Shown: positions 6,985 through 12,489 of the stretch, piece after piece
Layout of the letters: every line of letters begins with the position of its first letter
Numbering within the stretch: the first letter of the stretch is position 1
Assembly: GCA_900551465.1 (NCBI GenBank)
Contig: URWL01000020.1
Coordinates: forward strand, 1-12,489
Direction of reading: 5' to 3'
DNA from: an uncultured Blautia sp.
GTDB taxonomy: Bacteria; Bacillota; Clostridia; Lachnospirales; Lachnospiraceae
Length of the DNA stretch: 12,489 bases
Notes under the pieces: generated by a model
What the model was told of the DNA's origin: nothing
The model's input: only the letters and a program-made list of their open reading frames with translations
The model's database searches: none
Translations under genes and position numbers: made by a program

Positions 6985-7854
6985 TTACTGCTGCTCAGAC
7001 CGATTATATATCCCGGCAGCAAAAACAGTTTTTGCAAGACCGGTTTTTCTAAGAGCCGCAGCTGCTGCATTCATCTTCTCTTTGCTGTCAAAAATTCCGA
7101 ATACTGTAGGACCACTTCCGCTCATCATTGCTTTGAGCGCACCTCTCTCTTCCATAAAGTCTCTGATTTCCCCAATCACCGGATATTTTTCCATAAGTCC
7201 CGGCTCGAATACATTGACCATCTTTTCTGTCATGGAATAAAGATCCTTATTCTGTATATCCTGGATCATCCCGTCGATATCCGGGCGTTTTTCCACAGCA
7301 TCCAGCTTAAGATTTTCATAGGCGGTTTTTGTAGAAACATTAATACCCGGTTTTCCGATCAGTACATATCCCTCCGGCATAGCGGAAAGCGGCGTCAGCT
7401 TCTCTCCTATTCCCTCAGCCAGTGCCGTTCCCCTCATAATGCAATAGGGAACATCTGCCCCAATCCGGACAGCTCTCTCCATAAGTTCTTCCTGGCTGAG
7501 ACCAAGGCGGAACAGGCGGTTCACTCCCACAAAAGCAGCTGCCGCATCTGAGCTTCCTCCGGCCATTCCCGCTGCAACCGGTATGGACTTAGACAGCCTC
7601 ATGGAAAGTCCTTCTTTTATATCAAACTCATCCATAAGCAGTTTCGCAGCCTTATAGACCAGATTTCTTTCATCAGAAGGCACGTATGGCAGATTTGTAG
7701 AAAGAGATATTCCCGGATTCTGCTTTTTTCTGATATCCAGAACATCATACATCCTGATCGTCTGCATGATCATTCGGACCTCATGATAACCATCCTCTCT
7801 TTTTCGGATTACATCGAGACCAAGATTTATCTTTGCCATTGCTCGCAAGCGCAT
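6985..7854 (-). CDS. ispE: 4-diphosphocytidyl-2-C-methyl-D-erythritol kinase
   Basis: A 289-aa GHMP-family kinase that phosphorylates CDP-ME at the 2-hydroxyl with ATP in the MEP pathway of isoprenoid synthesis; cytoplasmic. Visible motifs: the N-terminal AMAKINLGLDV with Lys8, REDGYHEVRMIMQTI at 19-33, the glycine-rich ATP loop PVAAGMAGGSSDAAA at 92-106, IGADVPYCI at 131-139 with catalytic Asp134, and the C-terminal MMSGSGPTVFGIF. The length is as expected. A GAGGG about 7 nt upstream supports ATG 7854, and a strong sigma-A promoter lies upstream, so this housekeeping gene can be expressed independently of the sporulation gene before it. A gntR gene follows. An order of sipL, ispE and gntR also occurs in Clostridioides difficile as far as I recall, which suggests old synteny. 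Confidence 0.97.
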   Translation of the reverse strand: MRLRAMAKINLGLDVIRKREDGYHEVRMIMQTIRMYDVLDIRKKQNPGISLSTNLPYVPSDERNLVYKAAKLLMDEFDIKEGLSMRLSKSIPVAAGMAGGSSDAAAAFVGVNRLFRLGLSQEELMERAVRIGADVPYCIMRGTALAEGIGEKLTPLSAMPEGYVLIGKPGINVSTKTAYENLKLDAVEKRPDIDGMIQDIQNKDLYSMTEKMVNVFEPGLMEKYPVIGEIRDFMEERGALKAMMSGSGPTVFGIFDSKEKMNAAAAALRKTGLAKTVFAAGIYNRSEQQ

Positions 7855-7923
7855 AAAACTATCCCTCTATTCTTTCGTAATTTTCTGTGTTTTTCTGTAC
7901 TTTGTATACAATTCTATATAAAT

Positions 7924-7952
7924 ATTCTATATGATTTTTACTGGATTTTCAA
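7924..7952 (-). promoter_or_regulatory. Sigma-A promoter for ispE-gntR
   Basis: On the minus strand, TTGAAA (7947-7952), exactly 17 nt, then TAGAAT (7924-7929). It lies just after the sipL stop codon and about 70 nt before the ispE start. A second TAGAAT-like box a few bases downstream could offer an alternative start. Confidence 0.7.
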
Positions 7953-7955
7953 TAG

Positions 7956-9512
7956 TCATTCTTCCACTTTTTTTACAAGAAGAAGGGGCTGGCCTGAAGA
8001 AATTTCTTTGTTTTCCAGCTGATTCATCGTACAGATCTCCTCTGTTGTGGTATAAAATTTTTTTGCAATATCCCATAGTGTATCCTCTGGTTTTACCACA
8101 TAAACTGTAATTCCCGGAAGCTGTCGGATCTTTTCCATATCAAGAGGCTGTTCCTCCACCTTTTCAATAATTCGCTCTTCCTGACGGGTAACCACAAGAA
8201 GGTTCAGACTCACTGTTGCTTTGATCTCAATTTCACTGCTGTCAGACATTGACGTAAAAAGCTGTTCCAGATCTGCATGAAGATAATAGGTACTGTCCTC
8301 CTGTATCCCTCTTGCCTCTGTCACATGCGAAAATGGAAGCATGGTGTCCACAGAATAAAATGGCATATCGTCATTTCCCAGAATATAAAGGATCTTCAGA
8401 TATACGATCCCGTCTACCTGCACGCCGTCCTCTACAATCTTCGTCTTATCTATTTTTACCCGCCCCTGGCTGTGGCAGATCTGAAGGATCTTTCCCTGAG
8501 TCTCTTTCATTTCTATACGGTCTGCAAGTCTGCATTTTGAGAAATTCCTTACCAGAAGTTTTTCCAGAATCTGAGATTTTCCTTCCGGTATACATTGTTT
8601 TGAAGGAGTATAGACATCAAGTATCACTTCATGCTCTTCCTCCCGATAAAGCTTCATATCAATTTCCAGAACTACATCTGCAAGAAGCTGTCTTTCCTCA
8701 CCGTCTGCATCAGGTTTGACATCTACAGAATGACTTACCACCGAAGCTTCCATATTTGGGATCATATCAGAAGTACATCCCTCACAGTCTGCCTCCCCGG
8801 AAAAAGGAACTGAATACTCCAGCCACTGAAGTGTATTTCCCTCATCATCGCCTACATAAAGCACAAATACAAAAAGTTCACCCTTTGCCCTTACTTTATC
8901 TTCCTCCGGTCTCAGGTCTAACCCTCTTACCTCGGCCGTATACCAGATGATCTCTGCCACGTTCGGTTTATTGGAGGCCAGTGTGATCTCCTCCTTTTTT
9001 CGGAGAATATCCTTTTTATGTACCGCAAGGCTCATAAGCCGCATATTCTTTTTCTTTACAGAAACAGTTTCATCATCTACTGCCACCGGAAGTCTTATTC
9101 CTGTCAGCTCATCTACTGCAGCTGAAAAAGTCACTACTGCCTTGATATTTATTTTTCTGGAATGGATCAAATGAAGACTCAGATCTTCAATCTCCCATTT
9201 CAGACACATTTTGTCCCCCCCTGCAATTCCTTCCAGATTCATTGTTTCCTCTACAGGCAGTCTGGCAGAAAGACTGCATATTCTTCCTTCTTCCTCTCCT
9301 ACATAAAGAAGATCCACAGTAAGCTGCCCCTTCAAAAAAGCATGGCCGTCGTTAAGGCGTACCTCATCTATAGTAACTTCTCCTTTGTTCTGTATCATCC
9401 GTCCGATATCCGGCTTTACATCCGGAACATTATAATCTTCATCAAAAGTCACCTGACTGACTGCATGACTTTTTACTTTGAGCATCTGGATATCTTCTTT
9501 TTTTAATTCCAT
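7956..9512 (-). CDS. sipL: SipL-like spore coat morphogenetic protein (SPOCS domains plus LysM)
   Basis: A 518-aa soluble protein with three SPOCS/DUF3794-type regions at roughly 24-132, 172-290 and 335-445; each shows the strand pattern around GQLTVDLLYVGEEEG, GELFVFVLYVGDDEG and GIVYLKILYILGNDD. It ends in a LysM domain at ~466-515 (ITVYVVKPEDTLWDIAKKFY). This architecture and length match C. difficile SipL, which binds the coat ATPase SpoIVA through its LysM domain and brings the coat to the forespore surface in the mother cell. The start at ATG 9512 has a GGGGGAG site upstream. It follows the PrcB-like lipoprotein gene by 16 nt, so both should be read from the sigma-E-like promoter at 9965, in keeping with mother-cell expression. 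Other DUF3794-LysM proteins exist in Clostridia, but the neighbour ispE supports SipL. Confidence 0.87.
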   Translation of the reverse strand: MELKKEDIQMLKVKSHAVSQVTFDEDYNVPDVKPDIGRMIQNKGEVTIDEVRLNDGHAFLKGQLTVDLLYVGEEEGRICSLSARLPVEETMNLEGIAGGDKMCLKWEIEDLSLHLIHSRKINIKAVVTFSAAVDELTGIRLPVAVDDETVSVKKKNMRLMSLAVHKKDILRKKEEITLASNKPNVAEIIWYTAEVRGLDLRPEEDKVRAKGELFVFVLYVGDDEGNTLQWLEYSVPFSGEADCEGCTSDMIPNMEASVVSHSVDVKPDADGEERQLLADVVLEIDMKLYREEEHEVILDVYTPSKQCIPEGKSQILEKLLVRNFSKCRLADRIEMKETQGKILQICHSQGRVKIDKTKIVEDGVQVDGIVYLKILYILGNDDMPFYSVDTMLPFSHVTEARGIQEDSTYYLHADLEQLFTSMSDSSEIEIKATVSLNLLVVTRQEERIIEKVEEQPLDMEKIRQLPGITVYVVKPEDTLWDIAKKFYTTTEEICTMNQLENKEISSGQPLLLVKKVEE

Positions 9513-9528
9513 TCTTCTCCCCCTGTCA

Positions 9529-9933
9529 TTATTGAAACTGCACCGGATTATCCCGATACTTTATTTTTACTGCTATATACGGATAGGACGGCTCCCCGCT
9601 TTGTTCCTCCGGCGCGGGACCTATAAGTTTTGTTTCAAAAAATACTGCCGTAGAAGATTCGGACAGTTCTTTTACCTGAATACTGTAGCCTCCGCTCATT
9701 TGCTTCCCGTAGCCGCGGATAAGGTAAAGATCGCTGCCGCTCTGATAGGTCATTTGAAACCTCCCTGCCTTTTTTTCTTTCACAATAGTCTCTGCCTCTT
9801 CCGGCAGCTCCCCCGTTCTGACCACCGTATAGGTCACCGGTTTTCTTTCCTCCTCTTCGATCCTTACCAGACGGCATCCGCCAAGCATCAGAGTCACTGC
9901 CATGATAAAAAGCAGGGAGAACACTTTTTTCAT
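9529..9933 (-). CDS. Lipoprotein with PrcB-like C-terminal domain
   Basis: A 134-aa secreted lipoprotein. Residues 1-19 are a signal peptide (MKK, then a hydrophobic core) ending in the lipobox LGGC with Cys20 as the lipidation site. Residues ~66-127 resemble the PrcB_C fold: YLIRGYGKQMSGGYSIQVKE, a strand-rich middle, then SYPYIAVKIKY; the SGGYS and YPY...VKI elements are typical. PrcB was named as a protease-complex subunit in Treponema, but the domain is widespread in clostridial lipoproteins with no clear role. AGGAGG (9941-9946) lies 7 nt before ATG 9933. It is the first gene of a probable two-gene operon with sipL (16-nt gap) behind a sigma-E-like promoter, which suggests a sporulation-stage envelope role; that is inference. 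Confidence 0.85.
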   Translation of the reverse strand: MKKVFSLLFIMAVTLMLGGCRLVRIEEEERKPVTYTVVRTGELPEEAETIVKEKKAGRFQMTYQSGSDLYLIRGYGKQMSGGYSIQVKELSESSTAVFFETKLIGPAPEEQSGEPSYPYIAVKIKYRDNPVQFQ

Positions 9934-9964
9934 TACACTGCCTCCTATCCATTCCTTGATAAGT

Positions 9965-9993
9965 ATTGTATGTAATGAACAAAAGATTTATTG
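9965..9993 (-). promoter_or_regulatory. Sigma-E-like promoter for the lipoprotein-sipL operon
   Basis: On the minus strand, CATACAAT (9965-9972) matches the sigma-E -10 consensus exactly; 14 nt upstream, CAATAAA (9987-9993) matches only part of the -35 box. The predicted start lies ~25 nt before ATG 9933, leaving room for the AGGAGG. Mother-cell sigma-E control fits a SipL operon. The -35 overlaps that of the divergent plsC promoter. Confidence 0.55.
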
Positions 9994-10019
9994 CAAGAAT
10001 TTCATTTCATTTGTATAAT
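9991..10019 (+). promoter_or_regulatory. Sigma-A promoter for plsC
   Basis: TTGCAA (9991-9996), a 17-nt spacer and a perfect TATAAT (10014-10019), with a leader of about 40 nt to ATG 10067. Confidence 0.8.
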
Positions 10020-10066
10020 ATGAGTGGAATAAACGTTACACTATAGAATACGAAAGAGGTAAAGAT

Positions 10067-10807
10067 ATGATCCGTTTTATACTTGTTGCCATCATAGTGA
10101 TCGGCTTTCTGATTCTTTCCATTCCAGTTCTTATCATCGAATGGATTATCGGAAAATTTTCTCCTATGACCAAAGACATCAGTTCACTGCGTATTGTTCA
10201 GGGAGCTTTTAAATTTATCCTGTGGGTTGCCGGAACCAGGATCACGGTCATTGGCGAAGAAAATGTTCCAAAAGATACTCCTGTTCTTTATATCGGAAAC
10301 CACAGAAGCTATTTTGATATCCTTCTGACTTACAGCCGCTGTCCTATCCGCACCGGCTATGTTGCCAAAAAAGAAATGGAAAAAATCCCGCTTCTGTCCA
10401 ACTGGATGAAATATCTCCACTGTCTGTTCCTTGACCGTAAAGATATTAAACAGGGGCTGAAAACTATTCTCACTGCTATTGATAAAGTAAAATCAGGAAT
10501 TTCTATCTGTATTTTTCCGGAAGGCACCAGAAATAAGGCACAGGATGAGACAGAGCTTCTCCCTTTCCATGAAGGAAGTTTTAAGATTGCCAGCAAATCC
10601 GGCTGCCCTATTGTTCCCATTGCCATGAATAATACCGCTGAGATCTTTGAATCACATTTTCCAAAGATCAAACCCTGTCATGTAATAGTGGAATACTGCA
10701 AGCCTGTTTATGTAAAAGATCTGGACAAAAACGACCAGAGACATCTTGGAGAGTACACACAGAAGATCATTCTGGAAACCATAGAAAAAAATAAAAATCT
10801 GGTGTAG
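10067..10807 (+). CDS. plsC: 1-acyl-sn-glycerol-3-phosphate acyltransferase (PlsC family)
   Basis: A 246-aa membrane-bound acyltransferase that converts lysophosphatidate to phosphatidate in phospholipid synthesis. All four PlsC motifs are visible: NHRSYFD at 78-84 (catalytic His79 and Asp84), FLDRKD at 121-126, FPEGTR at 150-155 and PIVPIAM at 181-187. Residues ~3-29 are a hydrophobic N-terminal anchor. The length fits the family. AGAGG about 7 nt before ATG 10067 is a modest ribosome-binding site, and the gene has its own sigma-A promoter. It ends with TAG only 3 nt from the spmB stop on the other strand, and no terminator is visible between them. It could act on related lysolipids; acyl donor (acyl-ACP or acyl-CoA) cannot be told from sequence. 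Confidence 0.93.
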   Translation: MIRFILVAIIVIGFLILSIPVLIIEWIIGKFSPMTKDISSLRIVQGAFKFILWVAGTRITVIGEENVPKDTPVLYIGNHRSYFDILLTYSRCPIRTGYVAKKEMEKIPLLSNWMKYLHCLFLDRKDIKQGLKTILTAIDKVKSGISICIFPEGTRNKAQDETELLPFHEGSFKIASKSGCPIVPIAMNNTAEIFESHFPKIKPCHVIVEYCKPVYVKDLDKNDQRHLGEYTQKIILETIEKNKNLV

Positions 10808-10810
10808 CTC

Positions 10811-11338
10811 TCACATCAGACAGGCAACAATCCATACTGCTGCAATTATCCCTGCAGCAGAGGCAGCCAGCGCTCCGGCAAGAGTATAGCGGGTCTTCCG
10901 GATTCCCACAGAGCCAAAATACACACTCATACAATAAAAAACACTTTCTGTGGCGCTGAGCATTACCCCCGCCATTAACCCCACCGGAGAATCGGCTCCT
11001 GATTCTTTGAATATATCCAGAAGCAGCCCTGTTGCCGCACTGGAAGAAAATAATCTTACAAGTCCAAGAGGAACAATCTGCGGCGGGATTCCCGCCGCAG
11101 CTGTTACTTTCTCAAGAATCTTTCCCAGAAAATCAAGAAAATGCGACGCTCTAAGAACCCCCACTGCTGTCATTAACCCTATAAGGACCGGTACAAGTCC
11201 TCTTACTGTCTTCAGACCTTCTCTTGCTCCCTCCAGAAAATCACCATATATATCTCTTTTTGATAAAATCCCATAACCTACCACATAAAACAAAAGAAAA
11301 GGTATCATAAACTGCGAAATATAGGAAAGAAGCTTCAT
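10811..11338 (-). CDS. spmB: Spore maturation protein B (nucleoside-recognition-domain membrane protein)
   Basis: A 175-aa integral membrane protein needed, with SpmA, for dehydration of the spore core in Bacillus. Family signs: N-terminal YISQFMIPFLLFYVVGYG helix, EGAREGLKT at 36-44, LVPVLIGLMTAVGVLRAS (48-65), a central amphipathic part, and the very typical VYFGSVGIRKTRYTL at 139-153 followed by a last helix. The length matches SpmB (~175-178 aa). Oddly, the normally conserved RP-(I/L)-SGSA-type motif reads RLFSSSAATG (95-104). GGGAG ~7 nt upstream supports ATG 11338. spmA, usually directly adjacent, is not beside it; an Rpn remnant lies upstream instead. The gene is tail-to-tail with plsC. 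Promoter not evident; sigma-E or sigma-G control would be expected. Confidence 0.9.
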   Translation of the reverse strand: MKLLSYISQFMIPFLLFYVVGYGILSKRDIYGDFLEGAREGLKTVRGLVPVLIGLMTAVGVLRASHFLDFLGKILEKVTAAAGIPPQIVPLGLVRLFSSSAATGLLLDIFKESGADSPVGLMAGVMLSATESVFYCMSVYFGSVGIRKTRYTLAGALAASAAGIIAAVWIVACLM

Positions 11339-11384
11339 TTTTTCTCCCGTATTCCTGTTTATGATACCTTATGAAACAGTTTTA

Positions 11385-11621
11385 TTATTTATGTCTTTCT
11401 ATCTTTTGAATCTCCTCTACAGAAACGTCCGTCATGTCAGAGATTTCTTCATAGGTAAATTGTTTCTTTGCCAAAAGCTTCCTTACAAATTCTCTTTCTG
11501 CGGATTCACGCCCCTCTTTGCGGCCTTCCTCTTTCAGATCTTCCAACGCTTTACACATATTGATCTCCTCCTCTTTTTCGTTGATCTTAAACTCGCTGCC
11601 TGTTATAACCTTTATCACCAC
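11385..11621 (-). pseudogene. C-terminal remnant of an Rpn/PD-(D/E)XK nuclease-family transposase gene
   Basis: The frame 11621 (GTG) to 11385 encodes 78 aa that resemble only the C-terminal tail of Rpn-type recombination-promoting nuclease/putative transposase proteins: VITGSEFKINEKEEE, then MCKALEDLKEEGRKEGRE, a coiled stretch, and a terminal helix-turn-helix-like segment (TYEEISDMTDVSVEEIQKI). The nuclease core is absent and an in-frame TAG sits immediately upstream, so the gene is truncated. However, GAGGAGGAG (11565-11573) stands 6 nt before an in-frame ATG at 11558, so a 57-aa protein starting MCKALED could still be made. In E. coli, small proteins translated internally from the C-terminal region of rpn genes are reported to counteract the full protein. 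Here no full-length partner lies in the window. Either a decaying fragment or a retained small protein is possible. Confidence 0.65.
11556..11573 (-). promoter_or_regulatory. Strong internal ribosome-binding site and ATG in the Rpn remnant
   Basis: GAGGAGGAG (11565-11573) lies 6 nt before ATG (11556-11558), which opens the conserved MCKALED segment. It is far better than anything before the GTG at 11621, so the 57-aa reading is the more likely product. Confidence 0.55.
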
Positions 11622-11666
11622 CTACTGATATTTTCAGAATATCATAATAAAACAGGGAAGACAATG

Positions 11667-11677
11667 GTTACTGTAAC
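11667..11677. repeat. Palindrome upstream of the DUF2975-HTH promoter
   Basis: GTTAC-T-GTAAC is a perfect 5-bp-arm palindrome centred ~16 nt upstream of the -35 box. It could be a regulator-binding site; chance occurrence is also possible. Confidence 0.35.
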
Positions 11678-11687
11678 GACATTATTA

Positions 11688-11716
11688 TTGACATAGGATA
11701 TTCTCTCTGTTATCAT
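11688..11716 (+). promoter_or_regulatory. Sigma-A promoter for the DUF2975-HTH operon
   Basis: A perfect TTGACA (11688-11693), a 17-nt spacer and TATCAT (11711-11716). The leader to ATG 11783 is about 60 nt. Confidence 0.8.
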
Positions 11717-11730
11717 AAAATTAATGATAA
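11710..11730. repeat. Inverted repeat over the -10 box and start site (candidate operator)
   Basis: TTATCAT (11710-11716) and ATGATAA (11724-11730) are perfect 7-bp arms 7 nt apart, covering the -10 and the expected transcription start. A dimeric HTH repressor bound here would block the promoter; the downstream YozG-like gene is the obvious candidate. AT-rich context makes a chance repeat possible. Confidence 0.45.
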
Positions 11731-11782
11731 ACATTAAATCTTATATGATATTCATAATATTTTATGTAAAGGAGGCACGAAT

Positions 11783-12424
11783 ATGGAAAACTCTGTTATC
11801 ATCAAAATCAACAGACTGGGACATGCCGGTGTCATCATCATCCGCATACTGAAAGCATTTTTTATTTTCTTACTTACAGTATCGCTCATCGGACTTTTTA
11901 CCTGGGGCTATATTCCCAAAGGTCATGTTACATTCAATTTCATTGATAAAATAATGGTTGAAACAGACTCCCGGCTGGAATCCATGAATCTTCTCAACGC
12001 GGAATTAGGAGATATCACCCTGAATCATTCTGAAGAAACTGAAAACGGCCGCATCTACTGGGGCGAGCATCAGGCGTACTCCCTGAATGATCCCGGAATG
12101 CTTATGTTGCTGCTGGTGATATGCTTTGCTGTTTGCTATGTAGTGCTGCGCTACAGCGGAAAGCTGTGCAGAACTATCCGGTACTGCCGTTCCCCCTTTG
12201 ACCCGGAAATCATCAACGGCCTGAAAAAACTGGAAATCGCCATGATTCCCTGGGCGCTGGTTTCTGTTTTTACTGACCTCTTCGGCACTGTATTTCTCAT
12301 GAAAGGCAAACCGTCCTTTACCATAAACATAAATCAGCTGCTGCCCATACTTATCCTTTATGCCCTGCTTTTTATTTTCCAGTACGGCGCGCAGCTTCAG
12401 CAGGAATCGGATGAAACACTGTAA
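11783..12424 (+). CDS. DUF2975 domain membrane protein (YoaS-like)
   Basis: A 213-aa protein with four predicted membrane helices (~20-43, 103-122, 149-174, 186-205) and an extracytoplasmic loop between the first two. The cytoplasmic segment CRSPFDPEIINGLKKL (135-150) and the ending FQYGAQLQQESDETL are characteristic of DUF2975 proteins, which are nearly always encoded beside a small Cro/CI HTH protein, as with YoaS/YozG of Bacillus subtilis. The molecular function is unknown to me. AAGGAGG lies 8 nt before ATG 11783, behind a strong sigma-A promoter with a possible operator. The HTH gene follows after 27 nt, so the two form an operon. Confidence 0.9.
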   Translation: MENSVIIKINRLGHAGVIIIRILKAFFIFLLTVSLIGLFTWGYIPKGHVTFNFIDKIMVETDSRLESMNLLNAELGDITLNHSEETENGRIYWGEHQAYSLNDPGMLMLLLVICFAVCYVVLRYSGKLCRTIRYCRSPFDPEIINGLKKLEIAMIPWALVSVFTDLFGTVFLMKGKPSFTININQLLPILILYALLFIFQYGAQLQQESDETL

Positions 12425-12451
12425 CATATGACCATATAAGGAGAGACACAA

Positions 12452-12489
12452 ATGGCAATTGTTTTAAGACTTGACCGGGTTATGGCAGA
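12452..12489 (+). CDS. YozG-like Cro/CI-family HTH regulator, N-terminal start (runs off right end)
   Basis: Only 12 codons are visible: MAIVLRLDRVMA, after AAGGAGAG (12438-12445). This opening is typical of the ~70-aa single-domain XRE/Cro-CI regulators paired with DUF2975 proteins; the HTH itself lies beyond the window. Both the motif and the neighbour support the call. It would be expected to control its own operon. Confidence 0.75.
   Translation, partial: MAIVLRLDRVMA

Noticed and set aside
11356..11390. CTGTTT...AAACAG inverted repeat followed by a T-rich stretch, resembling a plus-strand terminator
   Set aside because: Only six paired bases with a 13-nt loop, and no plus-strand gene ends near it; it lies upstream of spmB on the other strand. 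Probably chance in AT-rich DNA.
11627..11643. GATATT-TTCAG-AATATC perfect inverted repeat near the Rpn remnant
   Set aside because: Considered as a transposon end or an operator, but there is no partner copy at the other side of the remnant, no target duplication and no promoter nearby; short AT-rich repeats arise by chance.
12005..12451. Minus-strand open frame of 148 codons opposite the DUF2975 gene
   Set aside because: Antisense to a gene with clear family features, promoter and ribosome-binding site; no recognisable protein features of its own.
1..12489. CRISPR array, tRNA/rRNA genes, prophage or complete insertion sequence
   Set aside because: No regularly spaced direct repeats, no tRNA-like cloverleaf or rRNA stretch, and no integrase or intact transposase were seen; the only mobile-element trace is the Rpn tail.

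Overview
The window looks like a chromosomal segment of a spore-forming Clostridia, most likely a Lachnospiraceae gut commensal (Blautia/Dorea/Ruminococcus-like). The evidence is a moderately AT-rich sequence with strong AGGAGG ribosome-binding sites, many sporulation and germination genes (gerA-type receptor, SipL-like coat protein, spmB), ispE of the MEP isoprenoid pathway, and small families I associate with Lachnospiraceae. The species cannot be fixed from sequence alone.

Layout. Positions 1-594 (minus) are the N-terminal 198 codons of a membrane-anchored protein, probably a polysaccharide deacetylase-like cell-wall protein. A 320-nt divergent promoter region (595-914) separates it from a conserved 150-aa single-TM protein of unknown function (915-1367, plus), which ends at a strong bidirectional terminator. 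From there to 9933 almost everything is on the minus strand and falls into three transcription blocks, read right to left: (a) lipoprotein with a PrcB-like domain, then the sipL-like spore-coat gene, preceded by a sigma-E-like promoter; (b) ispE and a FadR-type GntR regulator, preceded by a good sigma-A promoter and closed by a terminator; (c) gerA, a gerB-gerC fusion gene, a 71-aa one-TM protein, murI and a DUF1934 gene, closed by the bidirectional terminator.

From about 9960 the layout changes: plsC (plus, with a sigma-A promoter overlapping the sigma-E-like one), spmB (minus, tail-to-tail with plsC and without spmA beside it), a C-terminal remnant of an Rpn/PD-(D/E)XK nuclease-transposase gene, then a DUF2975 membrane protein with the start of a YozG-like Cro/CI HTH regulator running off the right end.

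How the genes fit together. SipL-like protein, SpmB and the Ger proteins act in spore coat assembly, core dehydration and germinant sensing; MurI (D-glutamate), IspE (isoprenoid precursors, including undecaprenyl carriers) and the deacetylase-like protein serve envelope synthesis; PlsC serves phospholipid synthesis. The most unusual item is the germination operon. The GerB permease is fused in frame to a lipobox-bearing GerC N-terminal domain, the GerC C-terminal domain is missing, and two A7 homopolymers and a possible internal start lie at the joint. Second is the free-standing Rpn C-terminal segment, which keeps a perfect internal ribosome-binding site.
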